From the NCBI GenBank assembly GCA_025459175.1, contig JALORC010000030.1, forward strand, positions 1-57,614: DNA of 57,614 nt, in the 5' to 3' direction. The translations under genes were made by a program, and so were the position numbers. The notes under the pieces were generated by a model. The model was not told the origin of the DNA. It made no database searches and worked only from the letters and a program-made list of their open reading frames with translations. The first letter of the stretch is position 1. Each line of letters starts with the position of its first letter. The stretch is from Planctomycetota bacterium (lineage in GTDB: Bacteria > Planctomycetota > UBA1135 > UBA2386). This document shows positions 7,753 to 15,641 of this stretch, one piece after another.

Positions 7753-9278
7753 GGCCGCCTCGACAGCTCTTCTTCCACCGCGGCGCCGAGGGCCTCGACG
7801 GCACGCAGCAGCGCCACGCCGGGCGAGCCGCGGAACTCGCTGCGCAAGCCGCTGGTCGCCAGAGCGATCGCCTCATGGAACTTCGTGCCGAGGCTGAACC
7901 GTTGCTGGTTCATCGCCGCCTTCCGCTGCGCGCTGTCCATGCGCACGTAGCGCACGTTTTGGCAGCGCATCCCGCCCATGGCCAGCGTCAGCTCGGCGGG
8001 GAAGCCGTCGGGCTGGGCGTCCGGGTGCGCCTGGCCGGCGATCGAGCCGACCGAGAGCACGCGGCCATCGTCGCACCGCAGCGGCAGGACCGAGGGCTGG
8101 CTAGACGAGACCGCGTCCGTCGCTGCCGCGGAGTCGGCGGCTCGCCGCTCAAGCAGCTCGCGGGCGATGAGGCGACTCTCCCGCAGACACGGGTCACGCC
8201 GGCAGTAGGCGATGTCGGCCAGGGCCTCGCGGCTGTTGATGAAGGTCGGCGGCTGGTGCCCCCAGTTGGAAGTGTCGAACTGCAGCGCGCCGTTGGCGTC
8301 ACGGCGCATCGGCGGCACCGAATCGGTGAGCGGGGCCGCCTTCGCCCGCTCGGCCTCGACCCGCATGCTCACGACCCGGTTGATCTGGTCCTCGATCGAC
8401 TTCGCGTTCTGCGGACTGCACTTCGAGCACGCGAACAGGACCCGCTCTTCGGTCGGCGCGGCAACGGGCTCGACACCCAGCGCCCGCCTCACGTCCGCGG
8501 CGCAGTCCACCGCCGCGATCACGCCGCGGACGTCTCCGCGTCGCAGCTCGGCGGCGCGGGCCTTGGCAGCAAGGTGCAGCGTCTTGTGCGTCCACTCGGC
8601 ACCAGGCCGATACGCCCATTCCAAGAAGCCCTCGACTGCCTTCGCCGCGAACTCGTTGCGGTCGCGGATGGCGGCGTCGCGGCGCTCGACCTCCTTCTTC
8701 AGGTTGGCGACTGCCATCTCCATGCGCCCGGCCCAGGCTCGGGCGGCGTCATGGTCGATGATGGCCTTGCCCGCCACTTCCTCGGCATACCGGCGCTCGC
8801 CGCGGGCGGCTTCCAGGGCTCGAACGTTCGCCCTCGCCCGCTCGACCACGTCGCCGGTGCCGCCCAGGATGCGAGCGACCTCGGCGAGCTTCGCCTCGGC
8901 CTTCTCGGCGCGCTCGCGTTTCGACTCCTTGCGCAGGCGCTCGAGTTCTGCGCGCTCACTCCGCCAGCCGCCACGAGTCGCCCACCGCTCCACCATGGCC
9001 GCGGCATCCCGGAACCATGCAGCCGGCGGCAGACCGTCGAGGCGATCGGATGGCATACCGAGGTCCTTCAGTAGCGCGCCGAAGGTCATGCACGCGTTGG
9101 TGTCCCCGATCGGCGGCGCGACGCCGGCACCGGCCGCCTTCTCGGCTCGAAGGCGCAGCACCTCGGCCGCGATCGGTCCGGCGTACAGGTCCCGCAGCTG
9201 CCTCTGCAGGTAGTCGTCGGTCATCCAGTCGGGGCAGGACGAGGCCGCAGCCTCACTCGCGATCGGGGGGATCGTCAT
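7749..9278 (-). CDS. Large coiled-coil protein, phage-like cluster
   Basis: A 509-aa protein with ATG at 9276-9278. Residues about 105-240 are a long charged helix rich in Arg, Glu and Ala (ERLRKESKRERAEKAEAKLA), clearly coiled coil. A C-x2-C pair (CSKCSPQNA) occurs near residue 290. The C-terminal part contains FDTSNWGHQPPTFINSREAL and ends in another helix. There is no signal peptide, membrane segment or enzyme motif I recognise. It is coupled by GTGA overlap to the tiny basic gene downstream. Large coiled-coil proteins of unknown role are common in phage early regions, but the context is the only reason to suggest that origin. Confidence 0.75.
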   Translation of the reverse strand: MTIPPIASEAAASSCPDWMTDDYLQRQLRDLYAGPIAAEVLRLRAEKAAGAGVAPPIGDTNACMTFGALLKDLGMPSDRLDGLPPAAWFRDAAAMVERWATRGGWRSERAELERLRKESKRERAEKAEAKLAEVARILGGTGDVVERARANVRALEAARGERRYAEEVAGKAIIDHDAARAWAGRMEMAVANLKKEVERRDAAIRDRNEFAAKAVEGFLEWAYRPGAEWTHKTLHLAAKARAAELRRGDVRGVIAAVDCAADVRRALGVEPVAAPTEERVLFACSKCSPQNAKSIEDQINRVVSMRVEAERAKAAPLTDSVPPMRRDANGALQFDTSNWGHQPPTFINSREALADIAYCRRDPCLRESRLIARELLERRAADSAAATDAVSSSQPSVLPLRCDDGRVLSVGSIAGQAHPDAQPDGFPAELTLAMGGMRCQNVRYVRMDSAQRKAAMNQQRFSLGTKFHEAIALATSGLRSEFRGSPGVALLRAVEALGAAVEEELSRRP

Positions 9279-9341
9279 GGGTCTGCACGCCGTTGTGCAG
9301 ACCGCGCGATGGCGATTCCGGCGGTTCGCCGAGCTACCGAG

Positions 9342-9683
9342 TCAGCGAGAGGTCCCGAGCTCGCTGCTGAGCCACTGCGACGTCATGCGCATTCGGAGCC
9401 GGTCCACCTCGCTGAGCACCCAGTACAGCTGCTCCGCCCTCGTGAATCCCTGGCCGTCGGCAGCCAGAGCCTCGAGATGACCGCGAAGGGCGGTGATCCG
9501 CTCCAGGATGTAGCCACGGCTTTTGAACCAGACAGACTTCACTTCCAGCCATGCGACCTCCTTCAGCGCCTCATCAAGCACCGGCGAATCGACGCCAATG
9601 TGGGGCACGTCCTTCGCGATCTCCTCCGCCAACTTGACGATCTGATCCAGTACGCGGCTCGGGTCTCGATCAAGGTTCTCCAT
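9342..9683 (-). CDS. Unknown helical protein, 113 aa
   Basis: I start at the ATG at 9681-9683 (MENLDRDPSRVLDQIVKLAE). A TTG six codons upstream is possible but less likely. The product is alpha-helical and soluble, with a W-rich middle (VAWLEVKSVWFKSRGY) followed by a long charged helix (ERITALRGHLEALAADGQ). No signal peptide or known motif is visible. It lies between the coiled-coil gene and a lower-GC membrane-protein gene, with gaps of about 60-70 bases on each side. Function unknown. Confidence 0.62.
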   Translation of the reverse strand: MENLDRDPSRVLDQIVKLAEEIAKDVPHIGVDSPVLDEALKEVAWLEVKSVWFKSRGYILERITALRGHLEALAADGQGFTRAEQLYWVLSEVDRLRMRMTSQWLSSELGTSR

Positions 9684-9752
9684 GACTCCAAACCTAGCCA
9701 AGCGAGCATCGAATCCGAGCTACCGATCTACACCGGGCACCTCCGCCGCAAC

Positions 9753-10646
9753 CTATCGACCGCTCACTGACCGACTCGGGCGCTGCACGACAAGCAACGT
9801 TGCTCGATCGATGAGTGCATGATCTGGCAAAACACGCATAGCAAGCTCTGTTTTCCACTGGGAGCGAGCAAACGACCCCTGCTCAGCAACCGCCGCGGGC
9901 GGGCCGGCATCGATTTCATTTTGCGCCGCCGAACTATCCTCATATAGCCGCTTTCGCTCTTCGTAGGGAAGTGAATTGAACGCATAAGCCCGGTCGTGCT
10001 TGACGTATTCGGCAGCCTCAAGCACCGCCTTGCTAGCGTCAGCGAGCATTGGGTATGCTCTGTGCTCGAGAAAGAACACAACGTCGGCAGAGGCCCCATC
10101 ATGGGTGACGTAGTGATTCGAGATAATCTCGGTGCTTGCGAAGTCACGCGGGACAGCAGCATCCCGAGGAAGGATCACATAGTCGTTCTGCGCTAATGCC
10201 GCTTGAACGCATACAGCCCGTGCGATGTCTTTCTTGAGACCGAGCTCCTGCAGGAGCGCAGTGGCGTCCGCCTGCCCCGAAATTGACTGCAGTCGAGACA
10301 ACTCAAGAACGAGACTCAGCTCACCTTGCCTGTACCGCTCAGCTATCAGCTGCTTATTTTCTGGGGACAGACTCCCAGCTAAAGGAACGCATGTCAAAAC
10401 AATCCTGTTGCTCTGGCCATCAACAATCTTTGCAGGGTTTCCGCCCACCAAGTGCCGCACGACCCTATGCTGCATCGCTTCATCAAAGACTGGGGCAGAG
10501 ACGCGCTCGGCATCTTGAGGCTCAGTAGCAATTAGGTCTGAAGCCGCCATTCGCTCAGATCCAGACTGGCCTCCACGAACCAAGAGAAACACTACACAAA
10601 AAGCGATAGCAACAAGGACAGCAAAAGACAATTTTCGGCTTAACAT
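9753..10646 (-). CDS. Membrane-anchored unknown protein, low GC
   Basis: A 297-aa protein starting at the ATG at 10644-10646; AGGGTG just upstream is a good ribosome-binding site. The N-terminus has a short basic head followed by one hydrophobic helix (FAVLVAIAFCVVFLLV), so it is either anchored in the inner membrane or exported uncleaved. The remainder is soluble and mostly helical, with conserved-looking RIVLTCVPLAGSLSPE and YEERKRLYEDSSAAQNEIDA segments. I do not recognise a family. G+C is clearly lower than in the phage-like genes on each side. The next gene upstream on the same strand is low-GC and secreted. The two probably arrived together and may act together. Confidence 0.68.
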   Translation of the reverse strand: MLSRKLSFAVLVAIAFCVVFLLVRGGQSGSERMAASDLIATEPQDAERVSAPVFDEAMQHRVVRHLVGGNPAKIVDGQSNRIVLTCVPLAGSLSPENKQLIAERYRQGELSLVLELSRLQSISGQADATALLQELGLKKDIARAVCVQAALAQNDYVILPRDAAVPRDFASTEIISNHYVTHDGASADVVFFLEHRAYPMLADASKAVLEAAEYVKHDRAYAFNSLPYEERKRLYEDSSAAQNEIDAGPPAAVAEQGSFARSQWKTELAMRVLPDHALIDRATLLVVQRPSRSVSGR

Positions 10647-10691
10647 GACACCCTGCATTGTTGCGAAGGAATGCGGCTTCACCAACGACTA

Positions 10692-11276
10692 CTAGCAATC
10701 ACTACAGAGGGTAGGGTAGGTCACGCTCGCAGGCGCTGTGCCTACAACCCCCGGGCAATGCATGAAAACACCAACCTCACTAATAAAGGAAACAGTCCAG
10801 TCACAACGAACAAAGTCGACTCCCTGGTAAAGTTTGGGGTTAGTATCAAATGGCGTGTGCATCGGTGTTGGAGTATACACTGTGCCGGTGGGGGACGTCC
10901 ATGGGAGCCCCCCTACTCCGCCGGACCCATTGACATGTGGCTTGGTGGCACAACAGCAATACTGCGGATCTGCTGCACCCCAAACTTTCATGCCGAACTG
11001 GCAGGGGTATGCACGGCAAAACTCACCCAAAAAGCCACACTGGCCGTCAGCCATCTCCATGGTAACGCCCCACCAGGAAGCGCAAGGAGTAGCAAGGGGG
11101 TTGGGAGGCGAGCAGAGGCCCTGGACAACGACGGGAGCACCCGCGGTGGCTGCGCAGTCGAAGCACTCCTCATTAGTACCGATGACGACAACCAGCCACG
11201 ATCGTCCGACTGGCTCTGCAAACTCGATGAACGAAAGACCTAGCAGAGCGACAAAGCAACCCAGAAATTGTAGCAT
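10692..11276 (-). CDS. Cysteine-rich secreted protein, low GC
   Basis: A 194-aa protein with ATG at 11274-11276 preceded by a strong GGAGGGT ribosome-binding site (11285-11291). The first 20 residues are a signal peptide (MLQFLGCFVALLGLSFIEFA). The mature chain has about fourteen cysteines, including EECFDC, a CCC triplet in PQYCCCATK, and a terminal CSDC. It also has many Gly, Pro and Thr, for example in VGGLPWTSPTGTVYTPTP. Such cysteine density in an exported protein suggests a disulfide-stabilised fold. No family is recognised. Composition and G+C differ from the phage-like genes around it. Just 45 bases separate it from the membrane-anchored gene downstream, so the two are probably co-transcribed. 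Confidence 0.7.
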   Translation of the reverse strand: MLQFLGCFVALLGLSFIEFAEPVGRSWLVVVIGTNEECFDCAATAGAPVVVQGLCSPPNPLATPCASWWGVTMEMADGQCGFLGEFCRAYPCQFGMKVWGAADPQYCCCATKPHVNGSGGVGGLPWTSPTGTVYTPTPMHTPFDTNPKLYQGVDFVRCDWTVSFISEVGVFMHCPGVVGTAPASVTYPTLCSDC

Positions 11277-11284
11277 CAGATAAG

Positions 11285-11291
11285 ACCCTCC
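11285..11291 (-). promoter_or_regulatory. Strong Shine-Dalgarno site of the Cys-rich gene
   Basis: The minus strand reads GGAGGGT eight bases before the ATG at 11276. Most genes in this window have weak or no such signal, so this one both fixes the start and suggests high translation. Confidence 0.6.
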
Positions 11292-11440
11292 AGGGGCGGG
11301 ATGATTAAGGAATTTTTCCCCTCGTTCATTTCACGCAGGGAGGCCGGGGCATCAACTCAATTCTCGCATGGATCAACTTTTCGAAGGATCTCTTGCAAGG
11401 GCAGCACGAGCTAGCAGGCATATTTCCTTGCCGCGCTAGG

Positions 11441-11689
11441 CTACTCGTCACCACCCGGAACCTCCCCCGCCAGCTCGTCGCCGTCCTCCATCGCCCCGAC
11501 CAGGTCCTTCAGCTCCCGCCGCGCCGACTTCGGCAGCTCGACCTTCCGCTGCTGCAGCACGTGCCGCAGCGACGTGAACGTCCCATGGCGCCGGGTCGCC
11601 CGCTGGCGCTTGTCCGCCACGACCTCGAGCAGGACCCACCCCTCAGCGGTGGCATCGACCCAGAACGCGGAGTCGCCGAGCCGGATCAT
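11441..11689 (-). CDS. Small phage-type protein, 82 aa
   Basis: The ATG at 11687-11689 gives an 82-aa soluble protein. Its N-terminal half is beta-rich (MIRLGDSAFWVDATAEGWVL, LLEVVADKRQ). A HGTFTSLRHVLQQRK segment and an acidic C-terminus follow. The layout, a short sheet with a 'yy.sL..al' helix, is common among small phage proteins of unknown function. It follows the SMC-like ATPase gene on the same strand after a 258-base gap that contains a strong hairpin. No catalytic motif is visible. Confidence 0.6.
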   Translation of the reverse strand: MIRLGDSAFWVDATAEGWVLLEVVADKRQRATRRHGTFTSLRHVLQQRKVELPKSARRELKDLVGAMEDGDELAGEVPGGDE

Positions 11690-11768
11690 GGGCTGGACTC
11701 ACGGGAAACGACGCTGCAAGCCGATGCAGTGCGCACGGTTAGCTCCTGTTACCGCAGGGGTTGATCGA

Positions 11769-11802
11769 GGGCCGCGGTCGGGCTGGAACCCGGTCGCGGC
11801 CC
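11769..11802. other. Strong GC-rich hairpin
   Basis: GGGCCGCG at 11769-11776 pairs perfectly with CGCGGCCC at 11795-11802, and the bases between extend the stem (GTCGGG against CCCGGT, one imperfect position). Neither strand has a T-run after it, so it is not a standard intrinsic terminator. It lies in the gap after the SMC-like ATPase gene and could slow transcription, end an mRNA or bind a protein. Confidence 0.5.
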
Positions 11803-11947
11803 GCTTCTTCGAAACGGCCTTGGGTGTAACAGGGGCGTTCGGTGCGGGCGAACTCAGGGCCGGCGCGGAAGGGCGACCCTCAGGCGTTCCGGCGATGTTC
11901 GCCACTCGACCTACGCGCGCGGTACAGCGTAGACCTGCACACCCGAA

Positions 11948-13216
11948 CTACGCAGCGGGCGAAGCAGCAGCGACCTCGCCGTCCTCGATGACGACCGTCG
12001 TCAGCGGGTTCTGCTCCACGGTCTCCACCCAAAGCTGAGCCCCGGCCTTCGAAGCCAGCTCGGCGACCATCCGCATGCTGCGCTGGTCCAGCAGGCTGGC
12101 ATCGCGGATCAGCAGCACCCGCAGCCGCGGGTTCATGGCCAGCCCGATGGCGACCGACACCCGCAGGCGTTCCGCGGCGCTGGCCTGCTCGAGCGGCAGC
12201 CCGTTCAGCGTGACGATGCCCGCTGCATCGAACCCGAGACCGGGCACCGGCATCGGTGCCTTCGCGATCGCATCCGCGCGCTGCTGATCGATCGCCTCGA
12301 TCTGGCTGGTCAGCTCCCCCGCCGCGCCTTCCAGCTCGGCCACCCGCACCGCGAGGTCCTGTCGCTGGTGGTTCTCGCGCACCTTCCGGTTGACGTCCTC
12401 TGCGTCCTGCATCCGGGCCAGGATCGGCGCAGTGTCGATCTCCTTGGCCTCCCTCATCTCGGCCTGCAGGCGGACGTCGTCCTCGATCGTCTCGGCCAAC
12501 CTGCGCTCGGCGGCTTCCAGCTCAGCCCGCAGCGACTCGACCCGCTTCCGCTGGGCCTTGAGGTCGGCGGCGTTGCCAATGGCCAAGCGGCACACCCGCC
12601 CCACCTCCTCGTTGTGCCGGTTGGCCGCCTGCAGCTCGGCCGCCAGATCGGACACCGACACCGGCTCCGCCGGCGCCCCCTCATGCCGCGGCATGCCGGC
12701 CAGCCGTGCCGCCGCCTGCTTCGCCTCCCGGTTGCGCTCCGTGCGCTGCGCGTAGAGCTCGGCGCGTTCCTTGTCGAGCGCGGCGAAGTCGAGGCCGAGC
12801 AGCTGCCGCAGGGTCTCCGCCTGGCGCTTCGGCTCCTCCCGCGAGAACGCGAGCGGGTCGAACGTCAGCCGCCCCACGAGAGCGTCCAGCATCGTCTGCG
12901 GCGAGGCGAAGCGGGCCCCCTCGCGGTTGGTGACGATCAGCTGGCCGCCGCCGCTCGGCGTGAACGTGCGGCGGACGATGATCTCGCCCAGGTCCACCAC
13001 CACCTCGGCGTGATCCGCCCCGCGGCGGATGGGCTCGGCCGGGATCTGCTCCCGACCGCCGAGCGCCATCGCGATCGCGTCCAGCACTGAGGACTTGCCG
13101 GCGCCATTCGCCCCGGACAGCACGACCATGTCGCCGTCCGGGGTGATGGTGACCGCCTTCAGCCGCTTCACGTTGCTCGCACGCAACTCGACGATCTGCA
13201 GCGGTGCGGAGCTCAT
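11948..13216 (-). CDS. SMC/RecF-like AAA ATPase of phage recombination type
   Basis: A 422-aa ATPase with the Walker A motif GANGAGKS at residues 35-42, near the N-terminus. A central coiled coil spans about 145-320 (KERAELYAQRTERNREAKQ, AELEAAERRLAE). A Walker B-like LRVLLIRDASLLD starts near residue 365. This ABC-ATPase head/coiled-coil/head layout is that of SMC, RecF and SbcC proteins, but much shorter. Short versions are typical of phage recombination and replication regions. The ATG at 13214-13216 overlaps the stop of the preceding phage-family gene (ATGA). It probably acts on DNA ends or single strands with that partner. The exact role is not readable from sequence. Confidence 0.8.
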   Translation of the reverse strand: MSSAPLQIVELRASNVKRLKAVTITPDGDMVVLSGANGAGKSSVLDAIAMALGGREQIPAEPIRRGADHAEVVVDLGEIIVRRTFTPSGGGQLIVTNREGARFASPQTMLDALVGRLTFDPLAFSREEPKRQAETLRQLLGLDFAALDKERAELYAQRTERNREAKQAAARLAGMPRHEGAPAEPVSVSDLAAELQAANRHNEEVGRVCRLAIGNAADLKAQRKRVESLRAELEAAERRLAETIEDDVRLQAEMREAKEIDTAPILARMQDAEDVNRKVRENHQRQDLAVRVAELEGAAGELTSQIEAIDQQRADAIAKAPMPVPGLGFDAAGIVTLNGLPLEQASAAERLRVSVAIGLAMNPRLRVLLIRDASLLDQRSMRMVAELASKAGAQLWVETVEQNPLTTVVIEDGEVAAASPAA

Positions 13217-14130
13217 GCGTCGTCGCTCCCCGGCTCGCGCGGAGCCGCGCCACCGTTCGAACCCGCCACCTCGACGCCCTTTGCCTGCCGGATGGCGTTG
13301 CCCACCTTCTCGCCGAGCGTCTCGCCTGGGCCGAGCGGAACTTCCTGGTAGCCATCAGGGACCGGCTTGACCGTGCCACCCTTCGCCGCGGCCATCCGCG
13401 ACGCGAGCCCGGACACGCCCTTGCGCTCGTCGGGGCCGACGGCGGCCGGCTGACCGGGCTGCGCCTTCGGGAGCGGCGGGAACGCCTGCTCCACCGTGGT
13501 GTCGCCCTCCTTGATGGCGGTCGCGATCCCCTTCAGCGTGGCGAGCTGGTCCAGGCCGATGTCCTCCTCGCCGGGCACACCGATGACCGCCAGGATCGCC
13601 TCGCGGGTCGCGCCCAGCTTCAGGAAGTGCGCGAACATCTTCGTGCGCTTGTCCGCCAGCGTCTGCGCGTCGCCGATGGCAGTGCTGCGCGCCGCCTCGT
13701 AGACCGAGCTCCACAGCGCCTTCGGCACGCCGCGGAACACGGCGTTGCGCAGGGCGATCGCGCAGGCGGCGTTGCCAGTCACGCCGATCATGTCGGCCGA
13801 GTAACGGCGGCCGCCTTTGCCGGTGATGCGGCGGCGCACCTCCATCGTGATGCTGACGTTGCGCTCGAGGTCGTGGAACACCCCCTGCGCGGTGATGAAC
13901 TCGGCGCCCTCGTCGACGACCCGCGCGCCGGCGCGGCAGTTGCCCCACGAGCTGGCGACGATCTCGGCCAGCCGGGCGCTGGGCCCCTCGACCGTCTTGC
14001 CGTCCCGGGGCAGCGCGTAGAAGCACTCCTCGGCCACCTGCTCGGTCAGGGTGGCCATCTCCATGCAGTTCTTGACGAACTGCTTCACGCTGCGCGGGTA
14101 GGCGCAGGCGGTCGCGACGCGCCGCAGCAC
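13213..14130 (-). CDS. Conserved phage/prophage protein, recombination-module partner
   Basis: About 305 aa. The core carries motifs I know from a widespread phage family of unassigned function: [20 protein letters not shown], then [44 protein letters not shown] and [14 protein letters not shown]. Members sit beside recombination or replication genes, as here (ATGA overlap with the SMC-like ATPase). It may be a single-strand annealing or DNA-binding protein, but that is inference. The N-terminus is uncertain. The frame is open to an ATG at 14269-14271 but looks non-coding above 14130, where I place a GTG start. The adjacent frame over 14140-14250 looks more protein-like ([18 protein letters not shown]), so a one-base frameshift near 14135 is possible. 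The C-terminal 70 residues are Pro/Gly-rich. Confidence 0.72.
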   Translation of the reverse strand: MLRRVATACAYPRSVKQFVKNCMEMATLTEQVAEECFYALPRDGKTVEGPSARLAEIVASSWGNCRAGARVVDEGAEFITAQGVFHDLERNVSITMEVRRRITGKGGRRYSADMIGVTGNAACAIALRNAVFRGVPKALWSSVYEAARSTAIGDAQTLADKRTKMFAHFLKLGATREAILAVIGVPGEEDIGLDQLATLKGIATAIKEGDTTVEQAFPPLPKAQPGQPAAVGPDERKGVSGLASRMAAAKGGTVKPVPDGYQEVPLGPGETLGEKVGNAIRQAKGVEVAGSNGGAAPREPGSDDA

Positions 14131-14361
14131 GGTCCTTGGGCATGCGCGGCGGGACCATCGGCGGCCGCTCGACGATCCGCCACTCGGCGCGCTCGCTACC
14201 CACCCGCCAGTTGCCGCATCGGCCGCCGAAGAGGGCCGCAGTCGCCTCATCCCTCCACCCCCATGCCGCATGCCGCTACGGGAAGTCCCCGTCGAGCCGC
14301 GCGATCACCACCACCGATTGGGTCCAGGTCAGCGCCCACCCGGCCGCCGACCCAACGCGAC

Positions 14362-15618
14362 ATGCGCCGCCAGCTCTCCGCCACCACCCTCCTCCACCTC
14401 ACCCTGGCCACCCCCCTGCTGAGCCAGGACGACGCCACACCCGACCTCACCCAGCGCGAATGGATCGGCGGCCTGCCGTTCACCAGCTGGACCCACCTGA
14501 CCGGCGACTGGGGCGGGTTCCGCAACCAGCTCGAAGCGATCGGCATCGAAGTCGCGGGTGGCTACACCGCCGACCTCGCCGCCCCGTGGTCCGGCGACGG
14601 CCGCCGCCGTGCCAGCCTGCAATCGCTGCTCGACCTCAACGCCGCGTTCGACCTCGAGACCATCGCCGGCCTGCCGCGCACCATCGCCTACTTCGATGCC
14701 TACCGCATCGACGGCCGCAACCCGTCGCTCGACGTCGGCGACTTCCAGGTCATCTCCAACATCGCCAATGCCGACCTCGAACAGATCGCCGAGGTCTGGG
14801 TCGAGACCTGGCTCGGCGACCAGTTCCGCCTGAAGGTCGGCAAGGTCGACTTCAACAGCGAGTTCTCGTTCCACGAGGTCGGCGGCGAGTTCGTGAACTC
14901 CACCGCCGCGATCTCGCCGGCGATCATCGCCTACCCGACCTTTCCCAACCCGGCGACCTCGGTGAACCTGTTCTGGGTGCCGAACGAACGCTGGTACGTC
15001 GGCGCCGCGATCTACGACGGCGCCAACGGCGACGGCATCCAGACCGGTTCGCGCGGCCCGAGCGGCTTCTTCAGCGACGACGAATCGGACGCCTACTTCT
15101 ACGCCGCCGAGGTCGGCTACGCGTGGACCGGCGGCGAGCGCTGGGGCTCCGGCCGCATCTCGGTCGGCACCTTCTATCACAGCGCGTCGTTCGATCGCTT
15201 CGACGGCGGCAGCGACCGCGGCACCGCCGGCGCCTGGTTCAACCTCGAACAGCGCTTCTGGCGCGAGAACCCGGGCGCCGACGACGGCCAAGGCGCGTCG
15301 TTCTTCGTCGGCACCGGCCACGCCGACGACACCGTGTCGGTGTGCGGCAGCTCGTTCGCGGCCGGCCTCGAATGGATGGGCGCGCTGCCGAGCCGCGACT
15401 TCGACGTGCTCGGCCTCGGCCTGTTCCACGCCGACATGAGCGATGCGCAGGGTGCCGGCACGCCCGACGACGAGACCACCATCGAGCTGTTCTACAAGGT
15501 GCAGCTCACGCCTTCGATCAGCCTCAAGCCCGAGCTCCAGCACGTGATGAACCCGGGCGGGTTCGCCGACGTCGACGACGTGCTGGTCGGCCTGCTCCGC
15601 CTCGAAGTCGCCTTCTGA
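14362..15618 (+). CDS. OprB-family carbohydrate-selective porin
   Basis: A 418-aa outer-membrane protein. The ATG at 14362 is followed by a signal peptide ([20 protein letters not shown]). The mature part has the features of OprB porins: an early [20 protein letters not shown] segment, then alternating strands ending in aromatic residues ([31 protein letters not shown]-type repeats), and a final C-terminal Phe in GLLRLEVAF. It should form a beta-barrel that lets sugars diffuse into the periplasm. It starts a plus-strand run and is divergent from the phage-like region; the roughly 90-base gap should hold its promoter. A longer open frame upstream is a shadow of the opposite-strand gene and was ignored. 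Confidence 0.85.
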   Translation: MRRQLSATTLLHLTLATPLLSQDDATPDLTQREWIGGLPFTSWTHLTGDWGGFRNQLEAIGIEVAGGYTADLAAPWSGDGRRRASLQSLLDLNAAFDLETIAGLPRTIAYFDAYRIDGRNPSLDVGDFQVISNIANADLEQIAEVWVETWLGDQFRLKVGKVDFNSEFSFHEVGGEFVNSTAAISPAIIAYPTFPNPATSVNLFWVPNERWYVGAAIYDGANGDGIQTGSRGPSGFFSDDESDAYFYAAEVGYAWTGGERWGSGRISVGTFYHSASFDRFDGGSDRGTAGAWFNLEQRFWRENPGADDGQGASFFVGTGHADDTVSVCGSSFAAGLEWMGALPSRDFDVLGLGLFHADMSDAQGAGTPDDETTIELFYKVQLTPSISLKPELQHVMNPGGFADVDDVLVGLLRLEVAF

Positions 15619-15641
15619 ACCACCGTACCCCGGTCACGAAC

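Noticed and set aside
11699..11905. A 68-codon GTG-start frame on the minus strand
   Set aside because: Its Pro/Ala-rich composition is not convincing, the start is weak, and a strong hairpin lies in the middle of it.
13204..14361. A long plus-strand extension upstream of the porin gene
   Set aside because: It lies over the minus-strand phage-type gene. The porin signal peptide begins at ATG 14362, which fixes the true start.
14136..15641. A plus-strand open frame joined to the chemoreceptor
   Set aside because: Up to the chemoreceptor ATG at 15642 it is a shadow of the porin gene in another frame and very Arg-rich.
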